DNA from: Arthrobacter globiformis NBRC 12137
GTDB lineage: Bacteria > Actinomycetota > Actinomycetes > Actinomycetales > Micrococcaceae
DNA: 64,000 nt
Reading direction: 5' to 3'
Assembly (NCBI RefSeq): GCF_000238915.1
Contig: NZ_BAEG01000008.1
Span: 62,001 to 126,000 of the forward strand
Positions within the stretch are counted from its first letter, which is position 1. Each line of letters starts with the position of its first letter. Both the position numbers and the translations under genes were made by a program. Below, piece by piece: positions 32,280 to 41,826 of this stretch. A model generated the notes under the pieces. That model saw only the letters and a list, made by a program, of their open reading frames with translations, searched no databases and was not told the DNA's origin.

Positions 32280-32864
32280 TCAGCCGGCTGACCTGGCCTC
32301 TGCGCGCAGCCTGACCGCCGCCGCGGCGAGCACAAGGCAGCCCGGCACCACGATCACCAGCGCCGGCAGCATCCACACGAAGACGGCCGTCAGGCACAGT
32401 GCCGCCGCCAGGAGCAGCGAACCGGACCAGTCCGCCAGGGACTCCGTCCGCGCCGCGGCCAGTGCTTCGGCCCAGGCACCGGACCGCCACCGGGACGCCG
32501 TCCTCAGCAGCAGCACGGTGGCCGCAGCGGCCACGAGCAGCGTCGCCGGCAGGACCACGGCCCTTCCCGGCAGCTGCCCTGCTGCCGCGAGCAGCAGGTT
32601 GAGGATGACGACGGCGGCAGCGGCCGCCGTCGTCATCCCAAGTTTCAGGCTCCCGGGCAGGGCTGACCGGAACGTGCCCCAGAGGCCCCGGACGGAGTCG
32701 TCCCGTCCGGCGAGGTGCCGCCCCAGGTGGGCGGTGCCGGCCGCATAGGCGGCCGGCACGGTGACCAGGGGAACGGAGAGCACCAGCACGATGACGCCGG
32801 CCAGCATGGCCTCGGAGAAGAGCGCGAACCTGTTGACGGGCACGCTTTCGGTCTCGGCGGTCAT
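32280..32864 (-). CDS. DUF624 (YesL-type) membrane protein
   Basis: 194 residues with about five hydrophobic segments. The N-terminal stretch LFSEAMLAGVIVLVLSVPLVTVPAAYAAGTAHL matches YesL/DUF624, a family almost always encoded beside CUT1 sugar ABC transporters and rhamnogalacturonan use genes in Bacillus. Function unknown. It follows the MalG-type permease by 4 bases. Confidence 0.8.
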   Translation of the reverse strand: MTAETESVPVNRFALFSEAMLAGVIVLVLSVPLVTVPAAYAAGTAHLGRHLAGRDDSVRGLWGTFRSALPGSLKLGMTTAAAAAVVILNLLLAAAGQLPGRAVVLPATLLVAAAATVLLLRTASRWRSGAWAEALAAARTESLADWSGSLLLAAALCLTAVFVWMLPALVIVVPGCLVLAAAAVRLRAEARSAG

Positions 32865-32868
32865 GGTG

Positions 32869-33780
32869 TCAGCCCTTCAGGCCCTGGGTGGAGACGCCCT
32901 CCACGATGTAGCGCTGGAAGATCAGGAAGAACACCAGCACGGGCAGCAGCGCGAGGACGGACATGGCGATCATTGCCCCGTAGTCGGAGCTCTGGGTCTG
33001 GTCCACAAAGAGGCGAAGGGCCAGGGGCAGTGGGTACTTTTCCGGCGAGTTCAGGTAGAGCAGCGGGCCCAGGAAATCGTTCCAGCTCCAGATGAAGGCG
33101 AAGATGGACGAGCTGATGAGGGCCGGCTTCATCAGCGGCAGCATGATGCTGCAGAAGATCCGCGCGTGGCCCGCGCCGTCGATGATCGCGGCTTCATCCA
33201 GTTCGCGGGGCAGGTTGCGCATGAACTGCACCATGAGGAAAACGAAGAAGGCATCCGCGGCCAGGAACTTGCCGATCAGCAGCGGGATGTAGGTGTCCAC
33301 GAGCCCCAGCTGCTGGAAGATGATGTACTGCGGGATGATCACCACGTGGAACGGCAGCAGCAGGGTGGCGATCATCATGCCGAAGAAGATGCTGCGGCCT
33401 GGGAACTTGATCCGGGCGAAGGCGTAGGCGGAGACGGTCGCGGAGAGCACCGTGCCGATCACCGAGCCGAGGGCCAGCACCACCGAGTTCGCGAAGAACT
33501 GGGCGGTGGAGACGCCGCCGATGCCGCCCATGGCGGTCACGAAGTTGTCGAGGCTGAAGTTTGAGCTCCAGATCGATGAGTTGCCGATGATCTCGCTGCT
33601 GGGTTTGAAGGCCGAGCTGACCATCCACAGCGCCGGGTAAAGCACGACGGCGATGAGGGCCAGCGACAGTGCATGGAACACGATGCTGCGGGTGCGTTTG
33701 GCCGCGCGGGAGTCGGCCTTGGGGTTGTACTCGGTCGCGGCGGAGGGCCGGACTTGGGTGGGTGGGCTGAGTGTTGTCAT
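32869..33780 (-). CDS. CUT1 sugar ABC transporter permease (MalG type)
   Basis: 303-residue membrane permease with six helices and the EAA-type loop ELDEAAIIDGAGHARIFCSIMLPLMKPAL, which docks on a shared ATPase. It overlaps the upstream MalF-type gene by 4 bases (ATGA). No ATP-binding gene is near; CUT1 systems in these bacteria usually share an MsmK-type ATPase encoded elsewhere. Confidence 0.93.
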   Translation of the reverse strand: MTTLSPPTQVRPSAATEYNPKADSRAAKRTRSIVFHALSLALIAVVLYPALWMVSSAFKPSSEIIGNSSIWSSNFSLDNFVTAMGGIGGVSTAQFFANSVVLALGSVIGTVLSATVSAYAFARIKFPGRSIFFGMMIATLLLPFHVVIIPQYIIFQQLGLVDTYIPLLIGKFLAADAFFVFLMVQFMRNLPRELDEAAIIDGAGHARIFCSIMLPLMKPALISSSIFAFIWSWNDFLGPLLYLNSPEKYPLPLALRLFVDQTQSSDYGAMIAMSVLALLPVLVFFLIFQRYIVEGVSTQGLKG

Positions 33781-34724
33781 TTTGAATCACCGCTGTAGTG
33801 GACCCAGGACTTGGACGTTCGGAAGAAGATCAGCGTGATGACGCCGACGACGATCACCAGCAGCCAGGCCATGGCCGAGGCGTAGCCCATCCGGAAGTCG
33901 CTGAAGCCCCGGAGGTAGAGGTAGAGGGTGTAGAAGAGGGTGGAGCCGGCCGGGCCGCCTTCACCGTTGGAGATGATGTAGGCCGAAGCGAAGATCTGGA
34001 ACGCGTGGATGGTTTCCAGGAGGAGGTTGAAGAAGACCACCGGGGAGAGCATGGGGAACGTGATGTTCACGAACTTCCGGAAGCGGCCGGCACCGTCCAC
34101 GGAGGCAGCCTCGTACAGTTCCTGCGGGATTTGTTTGAGACCGGCCAGGAAGATCACCATGGGGGCGCCGAATTGCCAGACCGTCAGCAGGATCATCATG
34201 GGCATGGTCATGGACGGGTTGCCCACCCAGCCGCCGAGGTTGATGCCGAAGAAGGACAGGCCCTGGTCCACGGGACCCTGGTCGCCGAACATGGCCTTCC
34301 ACACGATCGCGATCGAGACGCTGGCCCCGATGAGCGAGGGGGCGTAGAAGGCCGAGCGGTAAAAGCCCTGGCCGCGGGTGGCATTGTTCAGCAGCAGGGC
34401 CACCGCGAGCGCCGCGGCGAGCTTCAGCGGGGTTCCGAACACGACGTAGCCCAGCGTGACGCCCACCGACTGCAGGAAGCGCTCGTCCTGGAACAGGCTG
34501 GTGTAGTTGTCGAGGCCGATCCACTTGGGCGCTTCGAAAAGGTTGTAGTTGGTGAAGGAGAGGTAGAGCGAGGACAGCATCGGGCCCACGGTCAGGAGGA
34601 TGAAGCCCAGCAGCCAGGGCAGCAGGAAGGTATAGCCGGCGCGGGTGTCCGCACCCCGCCGGCGCGGGGCACGCGCCGGCGGGGCAGCGGCGGTGCCGCG
34701 GTGGCGGGTCAGGGTCTGAGTCAC
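33777..34724 (-). CDS. CUT1 sugar ABC transporter permease (MalF type)
   Basis: About 315 residues from GTG 34724, preceded by AAGGAC. Six helices and the EAA loop ELYEAASVDGAGRFRKFVNITFPMLSPVVFFN are present. The N-terminal tail is Arg/Pro-rich (RAPRRRGADTRAGYTFLLPWLLGF). Partner of the MalG-type permease downstream and of the binding protein upstream, 34 bases away. Confidence 0.93.
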   Translation of the reverse strand: MTQTLTRHRGTAAAPPARAPRRRGADTRAGYTFLLPWLLGFILLTVGPMLSSLYLSFTNYNLFEAPKWIGLDNYTSLFQDERFLQSVGVTLGYVVFGTPLKLAAALAVALLLNNATRGQGFYRSAFYAPSLIGASVSIAIVWKAMFGDQGPVDQGLSFFGINLGGWVGNPSMTMPMMILLTVWQFGAPMVIFLAGLKQIPQELYEAASVDGAGRFRKFVNITFPMLSPVVFFNLLLETIHAFQIFASAYIISNGEGGPAGSTLFYTLYLYLRGFSDFRMGYASAMAWLLVIVVGVITLIFFRTSKSWVHYSGDSK

Positions 34725-34758
34725 GAAAGAGTCCTTGTCAGGTTCTGCAGCGAGTCCG

Positions 34759-36039
34759 CTACGCGTTCTGCTTGATGACGTCTTCGGCTTCCTTGAACCA
34801 CTGGTCCACGGCACCATCCACCGTGAGCTTGCCGTAGTTCAGGTCCTCATTGAAGCGAAGGAACGCGGCTTCCAGCGTGCCGAAGCCGACGATTGGCGGT
34901 TCGGGGGCGTCCCTGAGGTACTTGCCGATGGACGTTTCGTAGTCGACCACGGCCTTGTCGGTGCCTTCGAAGGTGGTGCCGTCCCGCTGCGTCTTGGAAG
35001 CGGGAACGCCGCGGGAGGTCTTGAAGATGTTGCCCACCTCGGGGTCGTTGACCATGAAGTCGATGAACCGGGCGGCCGCATCCTTGTTCCTGGTCTTGGC
35101 GCTGGCCACCATGAGCATGGAGGGCTTGAGGAACAGGCCGAGGTTGTCCGGATCGTCGGAGGGGACGGGCACCAGCTTGAGTTCCTTGGCGCCGCTGTCC
35201 TTGAGGTATCCGGCCATAAAGTTGTCCCAGGTGTTCTCCGAGACGGTGAGGTTGGAGCCGAACGGGCTCTTCGGCTTGACCTGGGCACTGCGGTCCGCCG
35301 GGACGACGGCGTTGGTGCCGCGGAGGTCTGAGTTCAGGTTCAGCCAGGTGCGGAGGTCGTCCTTGCTGAAGCCGAGTTTGCCGTCACCGGTGAAGGCGTC
35401 GATGCCCTTCTGCCGCAGCCAGATGTTGAATTGCCACCAGATGCCGGTGAAATCGGACGCGCCGAAATACTTTCCGCCACCGGCCTGCCCGATCTTGGTG
35501 AGCCAGTCCTTGTACTCTGCGTAAGTCCATGTGCCGGCCGGCTCAGCCACGCCGATTTCCTTCAGTTTGGCGGGGTCGTAGTAGACGGCGAAGGCGTTGG
35601 TGCTCGTGGGGATGCCGTAGGTCTTGCCGCGGATCTGGCCGGACGGCAGCAGCGTCTTGTCGAAGGCGTCGGTGTTGATCTTGACGGTGCCGAGGTCCAG
35701 GAGCTGGTTCCGCTGGGCATAGTCGCGCAGGTAGGACAGATCCCATTGCATGACGTCCGGGAGTCCGCCGCCGGCGGCCTCGGTAGCGCGCTTCTGCCAG
35801 TAGCCGGCGAAGTCCGTGAAGTTGCCGTTGACCTTGACGTCCGGGTTCTTCTTCTCGAACAGGGCAATGGCCTTGCGGGTGCGTTCGGCCCGGTCGTCGT
35901 TGCCCCACCACGTGTAGGTGATGGTTACCGGGTTCTCGGCCGAGCCTGTCTGGCCTGCCGGCGCACCGCATGCGGCCAGGGCAGCTGCGGATACCGTTCC
36001 TGCCGCCACCGCGGTAAGAAAATTCCTTCTGCTGATCAT
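34759..36039 (-). CDS. Sugar ABC transporter substrate-binding lipoprotein (CUT1)
   Basis: 426-residue extracytoplasmic solute-binding protein, family 1. The ATG at 36039 is preceded by AAGGAGG, and the N-terminus MISRRNFLTAVAAGTVSAAALAAC is a twin-arginine-like lipoprotein signal with lipobox ALAAC. The body begins ITYTWWGNDDRAERTRKAIALFEKKNPDVKV. Ligand unknown; divergence from GH42 beta-galactosidase suggests a galactoside or galactose-containing oligosaccharide. Another binding protein of the same type lies near 39 kb. Confidence 0.92.
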   Translation of the reverse strand: MISRRNFLTAVAAGTVSAAALAACGAPAGQTGSAENPVTITYTWWGNDDRAERTRKAIALFEKKNPDVKVNGNFTDFAGYWQKRATEAAGGGLPDVMQWDLSYLRDYAQRNQLLDLGTVKINTDAFDKTLLPSGQIRGKTYGIPTSTNAFAVYYDPAKLKEIGVAEPAGTWTYAEYKDWLTKIGQAGGGKYFGASDFTGIWWQFNIWLRQKGIDAFTGDGKLGFSKDDLRTWLNLNSDLRGTNAVVPADRSAQVKPKSPFGSNLTVSENTWDNFMAGYLKDSGAKELKLVPVPSDDPDNLGLFLKPSMLMVASAKTRNKDAAARFIDFMVNDPEVGNIFKTSRGVPASKTQRDGTTFEGTDKAVVDYETSIGKYLRDAPEPPIVGFGTLEAAFLRFNEDLNYGKLTVDGAVDQWFKEAEDVIKQNA

Positions 36040-36169
36040 GGGAGCCTCCTTGCTCTTGTTGCCGCTCAATGGGCACAAACTTTTTTCAGAAAACTTCGTC
36101 AATGCGGAGTCGTGATCTGGATTACACAATCTCTGAATCGATACAATAGCCACATCGGCCATCCTCGGC

Positions 36170-36179
36170 AAGCGTTTTC
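36170..36179. promoter_or_regulatory. LacI-type operator core between the ABC operon and GH42
   Basis: GCAAGCGTTTTCC, core AAGCGTTTTC at 36170-36179, in the divergent region. A further GAATCGATACAA lies about 35 bases upstream. Same core as at 27021, 42067 and 51307. Confidence 0.5.
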
Positions 36180-36256
36180 CAAAGTTCGCGTTTCACTCCA
36201 TTCTTGCTTCGACGTTTCTGCTTCACCCCCGTATTCGGCAACCATGAAGGAGTCCC

Positions 36257-38272
36257 ATGCCCACCCCACCGTCCCCTCCCCAGGCCCCGGCCTGGAACAG
36301 CGCCCCCGGCCTGGCATTCGGCGGTGACTACAACCCCGAACAGTGGCCTGCCGACGTCCGACTGGAGGACATCGGCCTCATGAAGGAAGCCGGGATAACC
36401 CTCCTCAGCGTGGCCATCTTTTCCTGGGCGCTCCTGGAGCCGCGTGAAGGGGAGTACGACTTTGGCTGGCTGGATGAGGTGCTGGACAACCTGGCCGGTG
36501 CAGGCATCAAGGTTGCCCTCGCCACGGCCACGGCCGCTCCCCCGGCCTGGCTGGTGCGGAAGCATCCGGAAGTCCTGCCGGCGACGGCGGAGGGAACCGT
36601 CCTGGAGCGCGGGTCCCGGCGGCACTACTCGCCGTCGTCCGCTGTTTACCGCCGGCATGCCACGACCATCACCCGGAAGCTGGCGGAACGGTACAAAGAC
36701 CATCCGGCCCTGGCGCTATGGCACGTGGACAATGAGCTGGGCTGCCACGTGTCAGAGTTTTACGGCGAGGAGGACGCGGCGGCGTTCCGGCACTGGCTGG
36801 AACGGCGCTACGGCAGCATCGAGGCGCTGAACGGGGCCTGGGGAACGGCCTTCTGGTCGCAGCACTATGCCTCGTTCGAGGAGATCATTCCGCCCAGGGC
36901 TGCCCCCACCACCCTCAACCCGACGCAGCGGCTGGACTTCCAGCGGTTCAGCTCCTGGGCGCTGATGGACTACTACCGGAGCCTGCTGGCGGTGATCCGG
37001 GAGGTGACTCCCGACGTTCCGGCCACCACCAACCTCATGGTTTCCAGCGCCACCAAGTCCTTGGACTACTTCGACTGGGCGAAGGACCTGGACGTGGTGG
37101 CCAACGACCACTACCTGGTGGCCGCGGACCCGGAGCGGGAGATCGAGCTGGCGTTCAGCGCGGACCTCACGCGCGGCGTCGCGGGCAACAGGCCGTGGAT
37201 CCTGATGGAACATTCGACGTCGGCCGTGAACTGGCAGCCGCGCAACCAGCCGAAAATGCCCGGCGAAATGCTCCGGAACTCCCTGGCGCACGTGGCCCGC
37301 GGCGCCGATGCCGTCATGTTCTTCCAGTGGCGGCAGAGCGCTGCCGGGGCCGAGAAGTTCCATTCGGCGATGGTGCCCCACGGCGGCCGCGACACCCGGG
37401 TGTGGCGCGAGGTGGTGGCCCTGGGCGAAGCCCTGAAGCGGCTTGGCGCGGTCAAGGGGTCCAGGGTGGAATCCCGGGTGGCCATCGTGTTCGACTACGA
37501 GGCCTGGTGGGCCAGCGAACTGGATTCCCACCCGAGCGAGGACGTGAAGTACCTCGACCTGCTCCGCGCCTTCCACCGCTCGCTGTTCCTGCGCGGCGTG
37601 GGCGTGGACTTCGTCCATCCGGCTGCAGAGCTGGCGGGCTATGACCTGGTCCTGGTGTGCACGCTCTACTGCGTCACCGATGACGCCGCGGCCAACATCG
37701 CCGGGGCCGCCGAGGCAGGCGCCACCGTGCTGGTCAGCTACTTCAGCGGCATTGTCGACGAACGGGACCACATCAGGCTGGGCGGCTACCCGGGCGCTTT
37801 CCGGGAACTGCTGGGCATCAGGACCGAGGAGTTCCATCCCCTGCTGGAAGGCGGGCAGGCAACTCTGAGCGACGGCACCATCGGCCGGATCTGGAGCGAG
37901 CACGTCCACGCGGAAGGCGCGGAAACCCTGGCCACCTTCACCGGTTACCCGCTCGATGGAATCCCTGCCCTGACCCGGCGGACCGCGGGCCGCGGCGCCG
38001 CCTGGTACCTGGCCACGCTCCCCGACCGCGACGGCATCGAACGCCTCCTGGACCGGCTCCTGGCCGAAGCGGGAGTGACGGCCGCAGCGGAGGCCGCTGC
38101 CGGCGTCGAACTGACCCGGCGAGTCTCGCCCGACGGGCGCCGCTTCCTCTTCGCGATCAACCACGGCCGGGAGGACGCCGTGGTGAAGGCCGACGGCGAG
38201 GAACTGCTGGGCGGCGGACGTTTCAGCGGGCTCGTTCCCGGCGGAGCGGTGGCCGTGATCGCCGAGGACTGA
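36257..38272 (+). CDS. Beta-galactosidase, glycoside hydrolase family 42
   Basis: 671-residue intracellular GH42 enzyme. FGGDYNPEQWP at the start, then FSWALLEPREGEYDFGWLD, the acid/base glutamate in WHVDNELGCH (about residue 160) and the nucleophile glutamate in WILMEHSTSAVNWQ (about residue 316), followed by MFFQWRQSAAGAEKFHSAMVPH. The trimerisation and C-terminal beta domains follow. No signal peptide. The ATG is preceded by AAGGAG. Likely cleaves beta-galactosides brought in by the divergent ABC importer. Confidence 0.95.
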   Translation: MPTPPSPPQAPAWNSAPGLAFGGDYNPEQWPADVRLEDIGLMKEAGITLLSVAIFSWALLEPREGEYDFGWLDEVLDNLAGAGIKVALATATAAPPAWLVRKHPEVLPATAEGTVLERGSRRHYSPSSAVYRRHATTITRKLAERYKDHPALALWHVDNELGCHVSEFYGEEDAAAFRHWLERRYGSIEALNGAWGTAFWSQHYASFEEIIPPRAAPTTLNPTQRLDFQRFSSWALMDYYRSLLAVIREVTPDVPATTNLMVSSATKSLDYFDWAKDLDVVANDHYLVAADPEREIELAFSADLTRGVAGNRPWILMEHSTSAVNWQPRNQPKMPGEMLRNSLAHVARGADAVMFFQWRQSAAGAEKFHSAMVPHGGRDTRVWREVVALGEALKRLGAVKGSRVESRVAIVFDYEAWWASELDSHPSEDVKYLDLLRAFHRSLFLRGVGVDFVHPAAELAGYDLVLVCTLYCVTDDAAANIAGAAEAGATVLVSYFSGIVDERDHIRLGGYPGAFRELLGIRTEEFHPLLEGGQATLSDGTIGRIWSEHVHAEGAETLATFTGYPLDGIPALTRRTAGRGAAWYLATLPDRDGIERLLDRLLAEAGVTAAAEAAAGVELTRRVSPDGRRFLFAINHGREDAVVKADGEELLGGGRFSGLVPGGAVAVIAED

Positions 38273-38281
38273 CCGTCCGGT

Positions 38282-38346
38282 GGAGTCGTTGTACAGATAA
38301 TGGCCCCAAAGACCCCCTAAGTCGCGATACGTGGACAACAACTCCC
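38282..38346. repeat. Dispersed palindromic intergenic element, copy 1
   Basis: GGAGTCGTTGTACAGATAATGGCCCC at one end and a degraded complement ending CAACAACTCCCC at the other. It is related to elements at 52497, 57128 and 63652; all four lie just after a plus-strand gene that converges on a minus-strand gene. Confidence 0.65.
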
Positions 38347-38356
38347 CGCCACACGC

Positions 38357-38401
38357 GGAAAACCCCGGGCACTCTCCGTTGGGAGGGTCCCGGGGTTTTC
38401 C
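38357..38401. terminator. Bidirectional intrinsic terminator
   Basis: Perfect 13-base arms GGAAAACCCCGGG (38357-38369) and its complement (38389-38401), with T and A runs in the stem, between the convergent GH42 and binding-protein genes. Confidence 0.8.
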
Positions 38402-38422
38402 TGCTTCGTTCCCTGCGAGGCG

Positions 38423-39781
38423 CTAGCTGCTGATCGCGGACTTCATCTCGTCCACGGCCTTCGTGCCGGCGTCCTGGGTGGAGAGCCTGTTGAACAGCAC
38501 CTCGGAGCTGTACCGCTTGATGATCTCCTGGATGGCGCCCGCGCCCTTCGGCGGCGGTGCCGGAGCCTCGCCGAGTTCGCTCTTGATCTGGTCAATGAAC
38601 TTGACCACCTTGACATCGGCGGGAGTCAGCTTGGACTGGATGGCGGCACGGACCTCGGAGTTGGGGTACACGCCGCGGTCTGCCAACAGGGCCTCGCCGG
38701 CCTTGGTGTCGTTGGCCAGGAAGTTGATGAACTTGGCCGCCTCTTCGGGGTGCTTGGTCCGTGACGATGCTGACCAGAACTGAGAGGCCTTGTACCAGAG
38801 CTGGGTGTCCGCCGCCTTGCCCGTCTTGGAGGGGAACCTGAGCACCTTAAGCTCACTGCCGGCCGCCTTCTCCAGCGCCGGCAGCTGGTTGGACCACCAG
38901 AAGGCCAGCCCGTTCTTGCCGGTGGCCAGGCCGCTCTGGTCCAGGGGGGCCGCCTCGGCCTCAACCACCTCTGATGCCGAGGGCACAGCCTTCTTTTCGC
39001 TCAGCTGCTTGAGGAAGTCCCACCAGCCGGCGATGTCCGACGGTTCGAACCCGAGCTTGCCGTCCGAGGTGTAGAGGGACTTGCCATTCTGCCGCAACCA
39101 GACTCCGAGGGAGGCCTCGTCGGTGCCGTAGGCGGCGGCGCCGTAGGTCCCCTTGGGTGACTTGGCGGTCACCTCGGCCGAAATGCGCTCGAAGTCCTCC
39201 CAGGTCCAGGTCTTGTCATCCGGGAGCGCCACGCCTGCCGCCTTGAACACCGCCGGGTTGGCCAGGATGGTCGCCGCGTTGATGCCGGCCGCGATCCCGG
39301 TCAGGCCGTCTTCGTTCTTGCCGGCATTGAGGGCCGCTTCGTCCAGCTTCGAGGTGTCGATGCCGTACTTGGAAAGGTCCAGCAGCGCCCCGCGGGAGGA
39401 GTATTCGGTGATGTATTTCTCGTCCATCTGGATGATGTCCGGGGCATCGTTGGCGGCAACCTGGGTGGCGAGCTTGTCCCAGTAACCGCTCCAGTCGCCG
39501 TATTCGGCCTTGATCTTGATGTTGGGGTTCTCCGCCTCAAACGCTGCGATGGCGGCCTGGGTGACCTGGGCGCGCTTGTCGCTGCCCCACCAGGAGAACC
39601 GCAGTTCCACCGTGCCATCTGCACTGGACTGGGCGGGTCCGCCGCAGGCGCTCAGGGCGAGGACGGCGGCGGCTGCTGCAGCCACTGCTCCGGTGGCGCG
39701 GAGGCGGCGTTTTGCCCTTCCTGGTTTTGCGGGGGCGGCGCCGGGCGCGGATGCCGATGCGGGCCGGGGAAAGAATGGCAT
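38423..39781 (-). CDS. Sugar ABC transporter substrate-binding lipoprotein (CUT1), second system
   Basis: 452 residues. The long N-terminus has a basic stretch RAKRRLRATG, then a hydrophobic segment with lipobox LALSAC. The mature part begins VELRFSWWGSDKRAQVTQAAIAAFEAENPNIKI, similar to the binding protein of the first system. It follows the permease pair after a 136-base gap that carries its own operator and probable promoter. Ligand unknown. Confidence 0.92.
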   Translation of the reverse strand: MPFFPRPASASAPGAAPAKPGRAKRRLRATGAVAAAAAAVLALSACGGPAQSSADGTVELRFSWWGSDKRAQVTQAAIAAFEAENPNIKIKAEYGDWSGYWDKLATQVAANDAPDIIQMDEKYITEYSSRGALLDLSKYGIDTSKLDEAALNAGKNEDGLTGIAAGINAATILANPAVFKAAGVALPDDKTWTWEDFERISAEVTAKSPKGTYGAAAYGTDEASLGVWLRQNGKSLYTSDGKLGFEPSDIAGWWDFLKQLSEKKAVPSASEVVEAEAAPLDQSGLATGKNGLAFWWSNQLPALEKAAGSELKVLRFPSKTGKAADTQLWYKASQFWSASSRTKHPEEAAKFINFLANDTKAGEALLADRGVYPNSEVRAAIQSKLTPADVKVVKFIDQIKSELGEAPAPPPKGAGAIQEIIKRYSSEVLFNRLSTQDAGTKAVDEMKSAISS

Positions 39782-39831
39782 TGGAAACTCCGATCTTCGT
39801 TGATCTTGGAAGCGAATGGCACTTCTGCTGG

Positions 39832-39843
39832 GAAAACGTTTTC
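39832..39843 (-). promoter_or_regulatory. Perfect LacI-type operator before the binding-protein gene
   Basis: GAAAACGTTTTC, a perfect 12-base palindrome, inside the ABC operon. Upstream on the minus strand there are promoter-like TTGTAA and TATAAC hexamers. The binding protein therefore probably has its own regulated promoter. Confidence 0.6.
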
Positions 39844-39917
39844 TCGTTATGCTTAGGTTATAAGTATGTGGCTTGTATTACAAGTGGTATTTGCTGCGAC
39901 CGCGCCAGCCGGCCAGC

Positions 39918-40889
39918 CTATTTGATGCCGGTGGTGGCGATGCCCTTGATGAGGAAACGCTGGCCGAACAGGAACACCAGGAACACGGGCAGCAGGGACA
40001 CGATGGACATCGCGAACAGCGAACCCCAGCTGGTGGCGGACTGCGAGTCGACGAAGGCGCGCAGCGCGACGGGAACGGTGAACATTTCGGGGTCGGTCAG
40101 GTAGATCAGGGCCCCGAAGAAATCGTTCCAGGTCCAGATGAAGGTAAAAATCGTGGTGGTGGCGAGCGCCGGCACCATCAGGGGCAGGATGACCCGCAGG
40201 AAGATGCGGGGGTGTCCGGCCCCGTCGATCCTGGCCGCCTCGTCAAGTTCCTTGGGAATGCCGCGGATGAACTGGACCATGAGGAACACGAAGAACGCGT
40301 CCGTAGCCAGCAGCTTGGGCACAATGAGCGGCCAGAACGTGTTAACCCAGCCGATCTGGGAGAACAGGATGTACTGCGGAACGATCACCACGTGAAACGG
40401 CAGCATGATGGTCAGGAGCATGATGCCGAAGAACAGCTTCTTTCCGCTGAACTGCAGCCGCGCGAAGGCATAGGCGGCCATGGAGCACGAGATCAGATTG
40501 CCCAGGATGGAGCCGATGACCACGATGGCCGAGTTGAGCATGTAGTGGCCGAACGGATGGCTCAGCGCGGACCAGCCGTCCGTGTAGTTGCCCATCTCCA
40601 GGCTGTTCAGCCACAGGCCGGGCTCGCGGAAGATGAGGTCGTTGGGTCGCAGTGAGGACACCACCATCCACAGCAGCGGGTAGATCATGATCCCGCCGGT
40701 GATGATCAGCAGTGCATGCTTGGCCAGCGCTTTGACGCGCGCGCTGCGGCTGAAGGCCAGGGTGCCGCGCGATTCCCGTGGCCGGCCGGCGCCGCCCCTG
40801 GTCCCGTAGCCCCTGGTCCTGCTTCCGGGAGTTTTTCCGTCTTTGCCCTGTTCGTGCTCGGGGGCGGGCAGTGTCTGAAGTTTAGTCAT
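39918..40889 (-). CDS. CUT1 sugar ABC transporter permease (MalG type), second system
   Basis: About 323 residues from ATG 40889. The N-terminal tail is basic and Gly/Arg-rich before the first helix (HALLIITGGIMIYPLLWMVVSS). EAA loop ELDEAARIDGAGHPRIFLRVILPLMVPAL. It overlaps the end of the MalF-type gene by 8 bases. No ATPase gene is nearby. Confidence 0.93.
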   Translation of the reverse strand: MTKLQTLPAPEHEQGKDGKTPGSRTRGYGTRGGAGRPRESRGTLAFSRSARVKALAKHALLIITGGIMIYPLLWMVVSSLRPNDLIFREPGLWLNSLEMGNYTDGWSALSHPFGHYMLNSAIVVIGSILGNLISCSMAAYAFARLQFSGKKLFFGIMLLTIMLPFHVVIVPQYILFSQIGWVNTFWPLIVPKLLATDAFFVFLMVQFIRGIPKELDEAARIDGAGHPRIFLRVILPLMVPALATTTIFTFIWTWNDFFGALIYLTDPEMFTVPVALRAFVDSQSATSWGSLFAMSIVSLLPVFLVFLFGQRFLIKGIATTGIK

Positions 40890-41826
40890 CGTAGAACACC
40901 CAATACTTTGAAGCGATGAAGTTGATGGCCGTGAAGGCACCGATGATCACGAGGAGGAACCAGGCCATGGCCGAGGCGTAGCCCATGTCGAACTGGCCGA
41001 AGCCTTTTTGGTAGAGGTACAGCGTGAAGAACATGGTGGAATCCGAGGGCCCGCCGTTGCCGCCCGAGACGATGAACGCCTGCGTGAAGGACTGGAACGA
41101 GCCGATGATCTGCAGCACCAGGTTGAAGAAGATGATGGGGCTGAGCATGGGGAGCGTGATCCGCCAGAACTTCTGGAGGGTGGTCGCGCCGTCCACTTCC
41201 GCCGCCTCGTAGTACATGTTGGGAATCTGGCGCAGCCCGGCCAGGAAGATGATCATGGGGCTGCCGAAAGTCCAGACGTGCAGCAGGATGATGGAGCCGA
41301 GCGATGTGCTCGGATCCGAGATCCAGCCGGGTCCGGCGATGCCGAACATCGCCAGAACCTGGTTGACCAGGCCGGTGGTGCCAAAGATCTGCTTCCACAG
41401 GATGGCGACGGCGACCGACCCGCCCAGGAGGGAGGGGAGGTAGAACACCGAACGGTAGAAGGGCAGTCCGCGGAGCCCCTTGTCTAGCACCAGCGCAATC
41501 AGCAGTGCGACGGCCAGCTGCAGGGGAACGCCCACAAGCACATAAGTGAAGGTCACCCGCAGCGAGTTGTGAAGCCGGGCGTCTCCTAGCATCCGGGTGA
41601 AGTTGTCCAGCCCCGTCCATTCCGGCGGCTGCAGGAGGTTGTAGTCCGTGAACGCCAGGTAAAGCGACATGAGCATGGGCCCGACCGTGATGACCACGAG
41701 ACCAACGAGCCACGGAAGGAGGAATATGTAGGCCGCCTTGTTGTCGCGCCGGTTGGCCCGCTTTTCCTCATCGGTCACCGGCCCCTTGCGGCGGGACATC
41801 GACGACAGTTCGCTGATGGCGCTCAC
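40882..41826 (-). CDS. CUT1 sugar ABC transporter permease (MalF type), second system
   Basis: About 314 residues from a GTG at 41826, preceded by GGGAGGAG. Six helices starting at AAYIFLLPWLVGLVVITVGPMLMSLY; EAA loop MYYEAAEVDGATTLQKFWRITLPMLSPIIFFN. First permease of an operon transcribed away from the esterase-oxidoreductase fusion gene. Its start overlaps the stop of a 20-codon leader ORF. Confidence 0.92.
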   Translation of the reverse strand: MSAISELSSMSRRKGPVTDEEKRANRRDNKAAYIFLLPWLVGLVVITVGPMLMSLYLAFTDYNLLQPPEWTGLDNFTRMLGDARLHNSLRVTFTYVLVGVPLQLAVALLIALVLDKGLRGLPFYRSVFYLPSLLGGSVAVAILWKQIFGTTGLVNQVLAMFGIAGPGWISDPSTSLGSIILLHVWTFGSPMIIFLAGLRQIPNMYYEAAEVDGATTLQKFWRITLPMLSPIIFFNLVLQIIGSFQSFTQAFIVSGGNGGPSDSTMFFTLYLYQKGFGQFDMGYASAMAWFLLVIIGAFTAINFIASKYWVFYDD

